DNA of 64,000 nucleotides from an uncultured Aquimarina sp. (GCA_947493495.1 CANLRN010000005.1:49880-113879), one strand, 5' to 3'; shown: positions 46,801 through 56,865, counted from the first letter of the stretch. A program made the numbers and translations. Notes: generated by a model from the sequence alone, not told the origin.

Positions 46801-49400
46801 ATCCTTCTGAAGCTACTATGCTTGTTTTTTCTACAGATAAAAAAACATATAATGCAGGAGAAATTGCTGCAGTCACTTTTCCATCTAGTGAAGGTGGTAG
46901 AGCACTAGTAACTGTAGAGAATGGTACAGAGGTATTATCATCACAATGGGTGATCCCACAAAAAGATGAAACCAAGTTCGAGTTGGCTATTGATCAGTTA
47001 TATACACCTAATGTATATATACATATTACGCTATTACAACCCCACGCATCTACTGCAAATGACTTACCGATACGATTATATGGTATTGTTCCAATTTTAG
47101 TAGAAAACCCTGATACTAGGGTGTCACCTATCTTATCAATGCCAGATGTGCTTAAGCCAGAAGAAATAGTTACATTAAAAATAAAGGAATCCAATGGAAA
47201 ACCCATGACATACTCGATTGCTATTGTAGATGAAGGTTTATTAGATCTTACCCGTTTTAAAACTCCAAACCCTTGGAATAATTTTTACGCCCGAGAAGCA
47301 CTAGGTGTAAAAACCTGGGATGTATACGATGATGTAATCGGCGCTTATGGAGGAAGTATCAATCAGATATTTTCTATAGGTGGTGATGCAGAAGCTGGAG
47401 GGAGTACATCAAAAAAGGCAAATCGTTTTAAACCCATGGTAGTATATGAAGGCCCTTTCGAGTTAAAACAGGGAGAAAAACGATCACATACTATTAAAAT
47501 CCCAAAATATATAGGATCTGTGCGCACTATGATTGTAGCGTCTGATGCCAATAACGCTGCTTATGGGAATATCGATAAGACAACTCCCGTTCGTAAGCCA
47601 TTAATGGTGCTTACATCGATTCCTCGAAAAATTAGTCCAGGAGAAAAAGTAAGGATTCCTGTAACTGTATTCGCTATGGAAGATAAGGTAAAGGACGTCA
47701 ATGTATCCTTAAAGTCAAATAAAGGGTTTATAGTAGTCGGTGATACCAACCAAAGTGTTTCATTTTCTCAACCTGATGAAAAGATGGTATATTTTGATAT
47801 AGAAATTATAGAAGGTGCATCTATTACGGATATAGAAGTAGTAGCTACAGGAAATGGCGAAAAAGCATCCTATAGCATCCCAATTGATATCATGAACCCC
47901 AATCCGGTAACTACAGAAATGACCTCGATAGTACTCGAGCCTAATAGTCAACAAGAATTGGATTTTGCATCCTTTGGAGTCGATGGTAGTAATACAGCTA
48001 TCTTTGAATTTTCTTCGCTACCTCCAATGAATTTCGAAAGCAGATTAGATTATCTTATACGGTATCCTCATGGCTGTGCAGAACAAACAACATCTGCTGC
48101 ATTTCCTCAATTGTATCTACAAGATATTTTTGCACTTTCTTCCGAGAGGCAAAAAAAGATTCAATATAATATAGAAGCAGCCGTAAATAAATTAAAACAA
48201 TTTATACAACCTAATGGAGGGATGTCCTATTGGCCTGGATATAGCAATCCTAATGATTGGGGGACAACCTATGCAGGTCATTTCCTTCTCGAAGCAAATT
48301 CGAAGGGATATATATTACCTATTGGTTTTAAGAGCAATTGGATCAATTATCAACAGCAACAATCCAAGCGCTGGAGAAGCGGAGATAATGATATGGCACA
48401 GGCGTATCGATTATATACATTAGCATTAGCTGGCAGTCCTGATCTTTCTTCAATGAATCGATTACGAGAAATCTCATCGTTGTCTAATGATGCTAAGTTA
48501 CGATTGGCCGCTGCTTATGGGGTAGTAAAACAAAAAAATGCGTCAGAACAATTATTGCAGGCAGCTACTATTGATTTTAAGACTACAAAAAGACATAATT
48601 ATACTTATGGATCTACCACCCGTAACCGAGCTATGGCATTAGAAACACTAGTGTTATTGAATCAAAAAGAAAAAGCGCAGCTAGTTTCTGTTGATCTAGC
48701 CAGATCATTATCATCTCCCCAATGGATGAGTACGCAGACCACCTCATATGCCTTGATAGCTATGGCCAAATACGCAAAATATGTCGGAGGAAAAGGAATA
48801 CAAGTGAGCTATACTCTAAATGGAAAATCGGAGACCATAGGTACGGATAAAACAGTAGCAAGCTCTGGAGAGCTGGTTATTCTGAAAAATAATAAGTTAA
48901 TGCTGGAAAATAATAAAGACAATACCATTTTTGTGCAATTAGCAAGCAAAGGAATTTTACCAGTTGGGCAAGAAAAAATAATCCAAAACAATCTCAAAGC
49001 AATTGTAGATTATAAAAACAGAGACGGAAAAGTAATAAATAGCAGTCAGCTTACACAAGGAACCGATTTTGTAGCAGAAGTGACTATAACGAATACCACT
49101 GTAAATACAGTAAAAGATATCGCATTAACAGAGACATTTCCTTCTGGTTGGGAAGTAGTAAATACACGATTCACCGATTTCGGTTCTTTTACATCTAATA
49201 AAGTGACCCATACCGATATCCGAGATGATCGTGTTCATTTTTATATGAACTTAAAACCTAATGAAAGTAAAACTGTAACTCTATTACTAAATGCTTCATA
49301 CCTTGGAAAATATTATTTACCAGGCATACAATGCGAAGCTATGTATGATAACACATATATAGTAAGAACTAAAGGGAAGTGGGTTGAGGTCGTAAAATAG
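43872..49400 (+). CDS. Alpha-2-macroglobulin family lipoprotein
   Basis: This 1842-residue protein has a lipoprotein signal (CCLLFIVLFSCKKKDD), a string of macroglobulin beta domains and the thioester motif PHGCAEQTTS with Cys1402 and Gln1405. An alpha-alpha toroid and a receptor-like domain follow. Bacterial alpha-2-macroglobulins trap proteases in the periplasm or at the surface. The gene is followed 67 bp later by a PBP1C gene, the usual bacterial pairing, suggesting protection and repair of the cell envelope. Confidence 0.93.
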   Translation: MKFSTIHYCCLLFIVLFSCKKKDDITIARENISELVKYQNYISDISTGTISVYDNVYVVLQSPVAGWDDDQELPSKLLSVSPKIKGKVIAVNNRTLSFQPSESFEEDTMYTFTLDIKALVEDLEEDLDDDFVFNIKTLKQQFSVLTDNIQSYSKDWQYINGTITASDQMKAEVAKQLITATQKDKAVSIKLNEAQDNTRQFSFRIDSIQRFEEDSKVVIKWSGEQFDIDTKGEEKLDIPGKNNFSILGVSVANIEGQYIEINFSDPLKKNQNFDGLVTIAGTQKLKYTVDGNTLKVYPNNELKGVLEVNIFEGIKSIDNYKLKNTYTEKVSFQQPKPEIRLLKNGVILATSNNLKFNFEAINLRAVEVEVIKIFEDNILQFLQNNNLNGANALKRVARPIARKRINLQENASLNLGKWNAFAIDLKELITPDPGAIYRVELKFKKAYSLYKCEGEGVDDSTVDELSDNYEEEVTSSYWDSAQYYEDEYYYDYDWNERENPCSTSYFRNKKIGANILASNVGVTVKKGLNNAYLIIVNDIITTSPIANAKVTFYNYQQQEIGIGTTDAEGIAGFDATSPAYFAIVTSGNQQAYVKLGDGNALSVSKFDVSGVRLQKGIKGYIYGERGVWRPGDTIFLSFMLNDNANKLPKGHPVKLELKDPYGKVTYQGIKTEGVNNFYKFIVKTSEEAPTGNWQATVNVGGASFSKTIKIETIKPNRLKIKVDFKDDVLGVDKTNAGNIEALWLHGAVAKNLQTDINVRFRSTKTSFENYSGFIFDDPSRKFATEEQEVFKGRISSEGKANFNLKPSLQNKAAGMLKASFITKVYENGGDFSTDVVSKDFSPYNTYIGLNIPKGDKARNMLLTDTKHNFEIVSVNKNGNPQATKDIEVHIYKVNWRWWWDTSEDNLSSYNRGEYHQEVFTTKVSTNTSGKATFNFELKYPEWGRYFVRVVDPNGGHATGNTMYIDWPGWAGKSKKLDPSEATMLVFSTDKKTYNAGEIAAVTFPSSEGGRALVTVENGTEVLSSQWVIPQKDETKFELAIDQLYTPNVYIHITLLQPHASTANDLPIRLYGIVPILVENPDTRVSPILSMPDVLKPEEIVTLKIKESNGKPMTYSIAIVDEGLLDLTRFKTPNPWNNFYAREALGVKTWDVYDDVIGAYGGSINQIFSIGGDAEAGGSTSKKANRFKPMVVYEGPFELKQGEKRSHTIKIPKYIGSVRTMIVASDANNAAYGNIDKTTPVRKPLMVLTSIPRKISPGEKVRIPVTVFAMEDKVKDVNVSLKSNKGFIVVGDTNQSVSFSQPDEKMVYFDIEIIEGASITDIEVVATGNGEKASYSIPIDIMNPNPVTTEMTSIVLEPNSQQELDFASFGVDGSNTAIFEFSSLPPMNFESRLDYLIRYPHGCAEQTTSAAFPQLYLQDIFALSSERQKKIQYNIEAAVNKLKQFIQPNGGMSYWPGYSNPNDWGTTYAGHFLLEANSKGYILPIGFKSNWINYQQQQSKRWRSGDNDMAQAYRLYTLALAGSPDLSSMNRLREISSLSNDAKLRLAAAYGVVKQKNASEQLLQAATIDFKTTKRHNYTYGSTTRNRAMALETLVLLNQKEKAQLVSVDLARSLSSPQWMSTQTTSYALIAMAKYAKYVGGKGIQVSYTLNGKSETIGTDKTVASSGELVILKNNKLMLENNKDNTIFVQLASKGILPVGQEKIIQNNLKAIVDYKNRDGKVINSSQLTQGTDFVAEVTITNTTVNTVKDIALTETFPSGWEVVNTRFTDFGSFTSNKVTHTDIRDDRVHFYMNLKPNESKTVTLLLNASYLGKYYLPGIQCEAMYDNTYIVRTKGKWVEVVK

Positions 49401-49467
49401 GGCCACATATCTTTAGAAACCAAGAAATAAAAATAGTTGTTATAAAAGATTTGTTCTAAAGGAATCA

Positions 49468-51837
49468 ATGATGTTGAAATCAATACGCTTAGAAAAAATC
49501 AAAAATTACGTAAAAATACATCCAAAACGATGTATTGTATTAGGTATACTATTGATCTGGTATTATTTTTCTTTGCCAAAACCATTATTCGATGATCCCA
49601 CAGCTACTGTATTACAAACCAGAAAAGGAGAATTATTAGGCGCTAAAATCGCAGATGATGGACAATGGCGCTTTCCTGAGGTGGATAGTATTCCTGATAA
49701 ATTCAAACAATGTATCCTTGCTTTCGAAGATCAACAATTCTATCATCATTTTGGATTCAACCCGATCACAATTGCACAAGCAATGTATGATAACAATAAA
49801 GCAGGTAAGATAATTAGAGGAGGAAGTACTATCACACAACAGGTAATTCGTCTATCCAGAAAAGGTAAACAACGAAGCTATTTCGAAAAAATTAAAGAAC
49901 TTATTCTAGCTACTCGATTAGAGTTTGGCGTTTCTAAAGAAAAAATTTTAGAACTATATGCTTCACATGCGCCTTTTGGTGGCAATGTAGTAGGGGTAGA
50001 TATGGCAGCGTGGCGATATTTCGGGATACCTATGCATCAATTATCTTGGGCAGAGACCGCTACACTGGCAGTATTACCTAATGCACCTTCATTGATATAC
50101 CCTGGCAAAAACCAAGAGCGTCTCATAGAGAAAAGAAACCGATTATTGAGAACATTACTCAAGCAAAAAACAATTGATTCACTTACGTATGAGCTCTCTG
50201 TAAGCGAAAAATTACCACAAAAACCCTTTCCGTTACCTCATACAACTCAGCACCTTCTAGATAAACTGTCTGTAGACCACCAAGGACAGCGGATACAGAC
50301 AACAATTAATAAAGAAGTACAAAAACAAGTAAACCAAATAGTACAACAACACTACGAAATTTTATCTCAGAATGAGGTATACAACATGGCAGTATTAGTA
50401 ATGGATGTTAAGACTAGAGAAGTACTAAGTTATGTAGGCAATACTCCTACCAATAAAGCACATCAAAAAGATGTTGATATCATACACGCAGCAAGAAGTA
50501 CTGGTAGTACATTAAAACCTTTATTATATGCCTTGATGATGGATAAGGGGGAAGTATTGCCAGAACAATTGATCTCTGATATTCCTACGGTAATCGCTGG
50601 CTATATGCCCAAAAATTATGATGAGACCTTTAGTGGAGCAGTACCTGCTAATCGGGCATTAGCACGCTCATTAAATGTTCCTGCAGTTCGATTATTACAA
50701 CAATATGGGCTGCACCGTTTTAGAAGTGAGATAGATGCATTTAAGATTAGAGATATTCGGTATAGTGCAGAGCATTATGGATTGTCTATGATTGTTGGCG
50801 GTGCAGAAGGGAGTCTATGGGATTTGTGTAAGACGTATGCTGGGTTTGCTAGTATAGTAGATCATTATCAAGATACCTCTAGTGAGTATTTTACCAATGA
50901 ATTTACAGAACCAATATTGATTGCAGATTCCACACTGGATATTGGGAAAAAAGTAACTCAAAAACCTGTTTTAGGAGCAGGAAGTATTTGGTTAGCTTTT
51001 GAAGCGATGAAAAAAGTAAATCGGCCAGAAGGTGATAAAGCTTGGGAGTTTTACGATTCTTCTAGAGAAATTGCGTGGAAAACAGGAACTAGTTTTGGGA
51101 ATAGAGATGGATGGGCAATTGGTATTAGCCAACAATATGTTGTAGGGATATGGGTAGGTAATGCAGATGGAGAAGGCAGACCAGAATTAACGGGGTTAAA
51201 CTCTGCAGCTCCAGTGCTATTTGATGTCTTTAATTTACTGCCAAGATCTACTTGGTTTCCTACTCCTTTTGATGATTTGACCCAGGTAATGATTTGTGCA
51301 GATAGTGGTTTTTTAGCTGGAAATAGTTGTCCTTCAAAACAGACCTATATCCCTGTTTCTGGAACTAAAACTAAGCCTTGTCCGTATCATCAATTGATAC
51401 ATTTAGATCCTACAAAAAGATATAGAGTAAACTCTTCTTGTGAGCCTATTGCTAATATGTCGCATACCCCTTGGTTTGTGTTACCTCCATTGCAGGCATA
51501 TTATTACAGGACGCGAAACGCAACATATCGTCCCTTACCACCATATCGATATGATTGTAGAGCAACATCAGAAGGAAGTATGGATTTTATTTTTCCAAAA
51601 AATAATAGTAGCGTCTATCTACCCAAAGGATTTGACGGTAAAACCAATGAACTGATTCTTAAAATTGCACATGCCAACTCAGAAACTAGTGTTTTTTGGT
51701 ATATAGATGATCAATTTATTGGAGTAACAAAACAATTTCATGAAATGCCAATACTTCCAGTACCTGGCGAATATATCATTACTGCTCTGGATGAAACTGG
51801 GAATGAAATCAAAAGGAGGATTGAGGTCAAAGAATAA
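49468..51837 (+). CDS. pbpC: Penicillin-binding protein 1C
   Basis: This 789-residue bifunctional enzyme has a membrane anchor (CIVLGILLIWYYF), a transglycosylase domain (FEDQQFYHHFGFNP, GGSTITQQVIRLSRK) and a transpeptidase domain with the catalytic SxxK in ARSTGSTLKPLLY, SLNVPAVRL and KTGTSFGNRD. A C-terminal PBP1C domain (about 710-785) completes it. It polymerises and crosslinks peptidoglycan. It is paired with the alpha-2-macroglobulin gene upstream, as in many Gram-negatives. Confidence 0.95.
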   Translation: MMLKSIRLEKIKNYVKIHPKRCIVLGILLIWYYFSLPKPLFDDPTATVLQTRKGELLGAKIADDGQWRFPEVDSIPDKFKQCILAFEDQQFYHHFGFNPITIAQAMYDNNKAGKIIRGGSTITQQVIRLSRKGKQRSYFEKIKELILATRLEFGVSKEKILELYASHAPFGGNVVGVDMAAWRYFGIPMHQLSWAETATLAVLPNAPSLIYPGKNQERLIEKRNRLLRTLLKQKTIDSLTYELSVSEKLPQKPFPLPHTTQHLLDKLSVDHQGQRIQTTINKEVQKQVNQIVQQHYEILSQNEVYNMAVLVMDVKTREVLSYVGNTPTNKAHQKDVDIIHAARSTGSTLKPLLYALMMDKGEVLPEQLISDIPTVIAGYMPKNYDETFSGAVPANRALARSLNVPAVRLLQQYGLHRFRSEIDAFKIRDIRYSAEHYGLSMIVGGAEGSLWDLCKTYAGFASIVDHYQDTSSEYFTNEFTEPILIADSTLDIGKKVTQKPVLGAGSIWLAFEAMKKVNRPEGDKAWEFYDSSREIAWKTGTSFGNRDGWAIGISQQYVVGIWVGNADGEGRPELTGLNSAAPVLFDVFNLLPRSTWFPTPFDDLTQVMICADSGFLAGNSCPSKQTYIPVSGTKTKPCPYHQLIHLDPTKRYRVNSSCEPIANMSHTPWFVLPPLQAYYYRTRNATYRPLPPYRYDCRATSEGSMDFIFPKNNSSVYLPKGFDGKTNELILKIAHANSETSVFWYIDDQFIGVTKQFHEMPILPVPGEYIITALDETGNEIKRRIEVKE

Positions 51838-51900
51838 TACAAATTTAAATTGGGATAATACGACTGAGAATTATTTATGGAGAACATTATTAGATAAAGA

Positions 51901-51932
51901 ATCACCATTAGAACAACTGATCTAATGGTGAT
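51901..51932. terminator. Hairpin between convergent pbpC and outer-membrane protein genes
   Basis: ATCACCATTAGA (51901-51912) pairs perfectly with TCTAATGGTGAT (51921-51932). T-runs are weak, but the 12-bp stem between convergent genes fits a bidirectional terminator. Confidence 0.5.
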
Positions 51933-51980
51933 TAAAATCCTTATCTCATTATTATTTTATTTTTCTGGGATATATGTCTT

Positions 51981-52886
51981 TTATAAAGATTTATAAACTA
52001 ACCCTACAGTGAATGAAGATTCTTTGCTAAAGTTTCGTCCATCTAAATTAGTGTTATAAGCAGCAGAAACCCCTACAGTTTGCTTATAAAATGGGACGTA
52101 TAAATTAAAATTGAGATTGGTGTAATCTACTTCAGTTTCTGGTAATACACTAGGGCCACCAGCCGCTACAAATTCTTCAGTTCCAATATCTAATCCATCC
52201 ATTGAATCTTGGACAGCCAATTGTGCGTGGGCATAAAAATAGCGATTAAAATATCCCACTTTTACACCATAAACTATAGCATTAGGGACATTAAATTTAC
52301 TACTCTCTTTAAGACTATACCCAGCTTGTGCCTCAGCGAATACATTAATTGAAGATGTGAATTGGGTAAGTAGACTAGCATTGTAGGTATTCGCATTGTT
52401 ACCAATAGATAATACACCTTCTCCTTCATAATCTCCAACAGGAATACTGGCGCCTACGGCAGCCCCTAATCCTATTTTCCCAACTTTTTTTAGGTTTTTC
52501 TCTACAATTTTTCCTTTCATAAATACACTAAGATCTTGTATTCCATAAATTGTAGACTTTTCTAGAACAGGATCTAAAACTCCATCCTCACTTTGTACCG
52601 AAATGTAAGGTAGATTAATGGACGCAGATAGCCAATTTGTAATCCCATATTCTCCATATAGATTAATTATAAAAGATGTAATAGACCCCAAACCAGCTGG
52701 ATTTCCATCGGTAAGAGTCGTTCCTCTATAAAAACGATCATAAATTTTGTATGAATAACTAGGAGCAATGGTGAGCTCATTCTTTTGTGGATAAAACCCA
52801 CTAACTTCTGTCTGTGCAATTGTAGATGAAGAGATCAATACTAATAATACAGCCCCAATAAGGCTTTTCTTTGATTTGTGTAACAT
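51981..52886 (-). CDS. Outer-membrane beta-barrel transporter-like protein
   Basis: This 301-residue protein has a signal peptide (LIGAVLLVLISSSTIAQ) and alternating beta segments ending in an aromatic strand (SSFTVGLVYKSL), as expected for an outer-membrane barrel. The layout recalls the MetA-pathway (phenol-degradation) transporter-like family, with no substrate evidence. Confidence 0.7.
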   Translation of the reverse strand: MLHKSKKSLIGAVLLVLISSSTIAQTEVSGFYPQKNELTIAPSYSYKIYDRFYRGTTLTDGNPAGLGSITSFIINLYGEYGITNWLSASINLPYISVQSEDGVLDPVLEKSTIYGIQDLSVFMKGKIVEKNLKKVGKIGLGAAVGASIPVGDYEGEGVLSIGNNANTYNASLLTQFTSSINVFAEAQAGYSLKESSKFNVPNAIVYGVKVGYFNRYFYAHAQLAVQDSMDGLDIGTEEFVAAGGPSVLPETEVDYTNLNFNLYVPFYKQTVGVSAAYNTNLDGRNFSKESSFTVGLVYKSL

Positions 52887-53167
52887 AGTTTTATATAATG
52901 GTTAATACAGTGCAATAGGTCGAAAAAAACTCCCTTTGATTAAAAAAATATAAGTTAGCGTTTTGTTAAATGAAAAGTAGATAATATTACCGCTATATTT
53001 TTAGAGCAAATCCTTTGAAAGTATAGATAAATTAGGGATTTGATAAAATTGCATTAAATAAAAAAAATAATATAAAACGGGGAATTTTTATTTGAAATAA
53101 AAAAATATTAAGTGTTAAAAATAAGCAAAAATCATTTTTTGGAGATAAGATATTTTTAATGAGATGT

Positions 53168-53635
53168 TTAACTGTATTTAATACCATTTTTGCTTATATG
53201 AGAATTATAATATTTTGGGTTACCCGTTACTTCCTTTCCTAGCCAATCTGGTTTTAAGAAAATTTCATTCTCTTTTGATAATTCGATTTCAGCGATTGTC
53301 AATCCTTTATTACATCCACCAAATTCATCTACTTCATATAAATGTTCACCATATAGAATCTCATAGCGCGTTTTTTCAATGATGCCTTGTTCACATATTG
53401 ATATTAATTGCTTTGCTTCAGAACTATCAATTTCTCTTTCCCATTCAAAGCGAGTAGTCCCTGATACATTACTAATACCTTTGACAGTAATAAAAGCTTG
53501 TTTTCCTTTAATTCGGACCCTAACCGTTCTTTCAGGGTCAGTATTTAGATATCCTTGTATAATGTGAGTATATTTTTTTGCTTCAGATTTGTAGGCATCA
53601 GATGTAACCAAAAATTTTCTTTCTATTTCAATCAT
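53168..53635 (-). CDS. CYTH-domain phosphatase/cyclase-like protein
   Basis: This 155-residue protein begins with the family signature MIEIERKFLV (the ExExK motif). Charged strands follow (VRVRIKGKQAFITVKG, RFEWEREID), as expected for a triphosphate tunnel. Small CYTH proteins in bacteria usually hydrolyse inorganic triphosphate. It lies one base after the stop of the short-chain reductase gene. Confidence 0.88.
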   Translation of the reverse strand: MIEIERKFLVTSDAYKSEAKKYTHIIQGYLNTDPERTVRVRIKGKQAFITVKGISNVSGTTRFEWEREIDSSEAKQLISICEQGIIEKTRYEILYGEHLYEVDEFGGCNKGLTIAEIELSKENEIFLKPDWLGKEVTGNPKYYNSHISKNGIKYS

Positions 53636-53636
53636 A

Positions 53637-54299
53637 CTATATATTTTTTGAAAGCTCTTTTATCTCATCAGAAACTACTATTTTTTTACTAAATTCATTA
53701 TTTGATAACCAAATCATTGCCGAAACAATCGTTTCAGGGCGAATAGATCTATATTTTTTTAAGCGACCAAATAATAATGGATGAATAACTTTCATTAGTT
53801 GCTTAAAAAAATACTCTCCCGTTCTTTTTTCATTTCTTTTGCCACTAATTAACGACGGTTGCAGTATGTGAGTTTTAGAAATTTCAAGTTTTAATATAGC
53901 ATCTTCCATTTCTCCTTTTGTACGATTATAAAACACTCTACTTTTGGCATCAGCTCCTAATGCAGAAATAACAATTAAGGTCTTAATAAGTTGTTGTTTG
54001 CAGAGCCTGGCCGCTGTTACCGGTATCCCATAATCAATAGTACGATATACTTCTTTATCAGGAGTTTTTGCAGCGGTAGTCCCTATACAACAGAATACCT
54101 CATCTCCTGTAAAAACATTACTACTATTTTCTAATTGAAACATATCAACCAGATGCTCTTCTATTTTGGGATTAGAATATCCAATGCTTTTTCTGGAGAA
54201 CAGCTTGATTTTATCGTATCGATCGTCATTACTTAATTTTTTAACCAGAATTTCTCCTGTTAATCCTGTTCCTCCGAGTATGATTGCTGTTTTATGCAC
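53637..54299 (-). CDS. NAD(P)-binding oxidoreductase, HTATIP2/TIP30-like
   Basis: I start this 220-residue protein at GTG 54299. A longer frame reaches 54422, but its extra 41 residues are not family-like and would run through the divergent promoter region, where TACCTTTA fits a -7 box for this gene. The Rossmann motif is AIILGGTGLTGEIL near the N-terminus, followed by VFCCIGTTAAKTPDKE and YNRTKGEMEDAI, matching the atypical short-chain dehydrogenase family that includes TIP30. The substrate is unknown. Confidence 0.78.
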   Translation of the reverse strand: MHKTAIILGGTGLTGEILVKKLSNDDRYDKIKLFSRKSIGYSNPKIEEHLVDMFQLENSSNVFTGDEVFCCIGTTAAKTPDKEVYRTIDYGIPVTAARLCKQQLIKTLIVISALGADAKSRVFYNRTKGEMEDAILKLEISKTHILQPSLISGKRNEKRTGEYFFKQLMKVIHPLLFGRLKKYRSIRPETIVSAMIWLSNNEFSKKIVVSDEIKELSKNI

Positions 54300-54361
54300 G
54301 TTAAATTTACTTGTTTTGTAAAGGTATAGAATGCGCTTTACTACTTTAGTGAAAGAAGTTA

Positions 54362-54369
54362 TAAATTTG
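54362..54369 (+). promoter_or_regulatory. Probable -7 promoter box of dinB
   Basis: TAAATTTG matches TAnnTTTG, 22 bp before the dinB start at 54391. Confidence 0.4.
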
Positions 54370-54390
54370 TAATAGATACACCTCATTTTT

Positions 54391-55497
54391 TTGGAAGAAG
54401 AAACACCACATAGAAAGATCATACATGTAGATATGGATGCATTTTATGCTTCTGTAGAGCAGATGGATAAGCCTGAGTTGAGAGGAATACCATTGGCTGT
54501 TGGCGGTGGTGGGAAACGAGGTGTGGTTAGTGCCGCTAGTTATGAGGCTCGTAAATTTGGTGTGCGTTCTGCAATGCCTGGTTTTACAGCAAGGCGATTA
54601 TGTCCTGACTTAACTTTTGTACGTCCTAGATTTGATCGATATAAAGAGATTTCTTCACAGATCCGTAAGATATTTTTTGAGTATACAGATTTAGTAGAGC
54701 CTTTATCATTGGATGAAGCCTATCTAGATGTAACAGAGAATAAGAAAGGAAATCCCAGTGCATCTTTAATCGCAAAAGAAATTAGACAACGTATTTTAGA
54801 TGAGGTAGGTATCACAGCATCTGCTGGAATTTCGATTAATAAGTTTATAGCTAAAGTAGCTAGTGATTATCATAAACCCAATGGACAGAAAACTGTAAAC
54901 CCAGAGGAGGTTATTGAGTTTTTGGAGCATCTAGATGTTAAAAAATTCTATGGAGTAGGTAAAGTGACGCGCGCTAAGATGTACCAGATGGGAATTTATA
55001 CAGGGAAAGACCTAAAAACAAAATCTGAAGACTTCCTAACACAGCATTTTGGCAAATCAGGAGGGCATTACTATCGAATTGTTCGTGGAATTCATTTAAG
55101 CGAAGTAAAACCAAATCGAGAGCGAAAATCGCTGGCTGCAGAGCGAACCTTTAGTGAAAATATCGCTTCAGAAATATATATGCTAGAACGATTAGAGAAT
55201 ATTGCAGAAGAGTTACAAAAACGTTTAAAAAGAAGTAAAGTAGCAGGAAGAACCGTTACGTTAAAGATTAAGTATAGTGATTTTATCCTACAAACCCGAA
55301 GTAAAACCTTACCCTATTTTGTGAATGATGCGGCCATACTGCTAGAAACTGCCAAAGAACTTTTGTATCAGGAAAAAATGAAAAACTCAGTTCGATTATT
55401 AGGGATTTCACTATCCAACTTAAATACGAATCAAGAAAAGAAAAAACCAAAAGAAGAGAAGGAGTTTGAAGTGATACAGCTCACGTTTGATTTCTAA
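54391..55497 (+). CDS. dinB: DNA polymerase IV
   Basis: This 368-residue Y-family polymerase starts at TTG 54391. Catalytic motifs are IHVDMDAFYASVEQ and LSLDEAYLDVTE, giving the acidic triad for two metals, with the little-finger domain after about residue 235. It copies past damaged bases. Divergent from the TIP30-like gene; no LexA box is evident. Confidence 0.94.
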   Translation: MEEETPHRKIIHVDMDAFYASVEQMDKPELRGIPLAVGGGGKRGVVSAASYEARKFGVRSAMPGFTARRLCPDLTFVRPRFDRYKEISSQIRKIFFEYTDLVEPLSLDEAYLDVTENKKGNPSASLIAKEIRQRILDEVGITASAGISINKFIAKVASDYHKPNGQKTVNPEEVIEFLEHLDVKKFYGVGKVTRAKMYQMGIYTGKDLKTKSEDFLTQHFGKSGGHYYRIVRGIHLSEVKPNRERKSLAAERTFSENIASEIYMLERLENIAEELQKRLKRSKVAGRTVTLKIKYSDFILQTRSKTLPYFVNDAAILLETAKELLYQEKMKNSVRLLGISLSNLNTNQEKKKPKEEKEFEVIQLTFDF

Positions 55498-55525
55498 ATC
55501 AATATATTTCTTTTGATATCTGAAA

Positions 55526-56611
55526 TCATGGGCGTCTTCTTAAAAAAACCGCCACTCTATTGTTGTTAAAGGACCCTGTAACGTTTACTGTTCTAAAACC
55601 TAAGCTGGTTCCCGCAGGAATAGCTACAGGAGTCGCAAGAATTTCGGTATATGCCATATTATTAGCTCCAACGGCCGTAGCAGTAAATGTAAAAAGATTG
55701 GTATTTGTTACAGAATTAGTAACGGCAATTTCTACACTATCGCCAGCACCATTGGTTTGAGAATTAACACTTACAGCATAAGCTTCCCAATCTTCCGGTA
55801 ATGGAATACCAATACGTCCTACAGCACTATTTCCAAACGACCATTCTAAACTATTGTTTGCAAGAAGCCCACCTTCTTCTGCCCAAATTACAATCTTTTC
55901 ATAAGGTAATGAGTTTCTATCTATTTGTACTACATCTCCATCGTTTTGTACTGCCAAGATTTTTTGGGCTGTATTATCTTCAAAAGTGGTCGATGCGCCA
56001 TAGGCTTCAAGCTGCAATTGATTGGTTGTTTTTATTCTAAAAGGTGTAAAATCTCCAGTGCCTCCAACTGCAGTACCATAATTGCGTATTTCAAAATCAT
56101 CATTTCCAGTTAAAGAATTATTTATAAATGCCCAATTTTGATTTACTACAGTTCCAGCTGCATTAAAATTTACAAAAAAGAAAAAAGCATCACTTCCGTA
56201 ACGGTCTAATCGAATTCCAGCATTATTACCAGCTACATGGAATTGCCTTGCAGGGCTAAAACCACTGACATTAGAGATACCTACATTCCCATTATTAGTT
56301 ATAAATATGCCTTCATCATCACCATCATCACTAATCCAGTTTCCATTTGTTTGGATGTTTTGTGTCGCTATATGATTTCCTAGATTATCTGAACCAGAGG
56401 GAACCCAAGCAGTTCCATTAAAAGTATAAATGAGGTTGTCATCTGTACTATAAGCCATTGAACCTAAGTTGGCAGGTAATATCGCAGTAATTTCTGCAGT
56501 AGTCCCTGTAGGGATTCCAAGAGTAGAATCGATATCTAGCTGAGAAATACAAATGAATGAATTTAAAATAAACGAAGCTAACACTAAATATTTGTAATAA
56601 TTTGCCATCAT
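55526..56611 (-). CDS. Secreted tail-fibre-like protein of unknown function
   Basis: This 361-residue protein has a signal sequence (YLVLASFILNSFICISQ) and a long Asn/Gly/Thr-rich region (LGNHIATQNIQTNGNW) typical of flavobacterial surface proteins with tail-fibre-like beta structure, and ends in a jelly-roll-like part (SLGFRTVNVTGSFNNNRVAV). No catalytic motif or S74 chaperone is seen. Its upstream side carries fold-back repeat copy 2. Confidence 0.65.
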   Translation of the reverse strand: MMANYYKYLVLASFILNSFICISQLDIDSTLGIPTGTTAEITAILPANLGSMAYSTDDNLIYTFNGTAWVPSGSDNLGNHIATQNIQTNGNWISDDGDDEGIFITNNGNVGISNVSGFSPARQFHVAGNNAGIRLDRYGSDAFFFFVNFNAAGTVVNQNWAFINNSLTGNDDFEIRNYGTAVGGTGDFTPFRIKTTNQLQLEAYGASTTFEDNTAQKILAVQNDGDVVQIDRNSLPYEKIVIWAEEGGLLANNSLEWSFGNSAVGRIGIPLPEDWEAYAVSVNSQTNGAGDSVEIAVTNSVTNTNLFTFTATAVGANNMAYTEILATPVAIPAGTSLGFRTVNVTGSFNNNRVAVFLRRRP

Positions 56612-56629
56612 TTTAAGAGAAAATATAAG

Positions 56630-56789
56630 GGACTCCTTTAAGGTTTTACAATTGACTGTAAAATGATCTTTTTCACTTGCTTTTTGTCATTTTTTCGTTG
56701 TGTAACTATAATTATGCAATTCAAAAATGACTTCAATTAAGCATAGAACATCGATTTTTTGTTTCAATCAAAAAATCTTAAATGAGTTC
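56630..56789. repeat. MITE-like fold-back repeat, copy 2 (160 bp)
   Basis: This copy aligns with 26832-26973 along nearly its whole length, differing by point changes and about 20 extra bases near 56668-56690. It ends CTTAAATGAGTTC. It sits between the aminotransferase and the secreted protein gene. Confidence 0.75.
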
Positions 56790-56865
56790 AGTTTATGAAA
56801 TAATAAATATACTATTTTTTTATTAGGGCTATAAATAAAACTAAGTATAATCAAGAATATAGTTT

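Noticed and set aside
54300..54422. Longer start for the TIP30-like reductase
   Set aside because: The extra 41 residues precede the Rossmann motif, are unlike the family and overlap the divergent promoter and dinB start.
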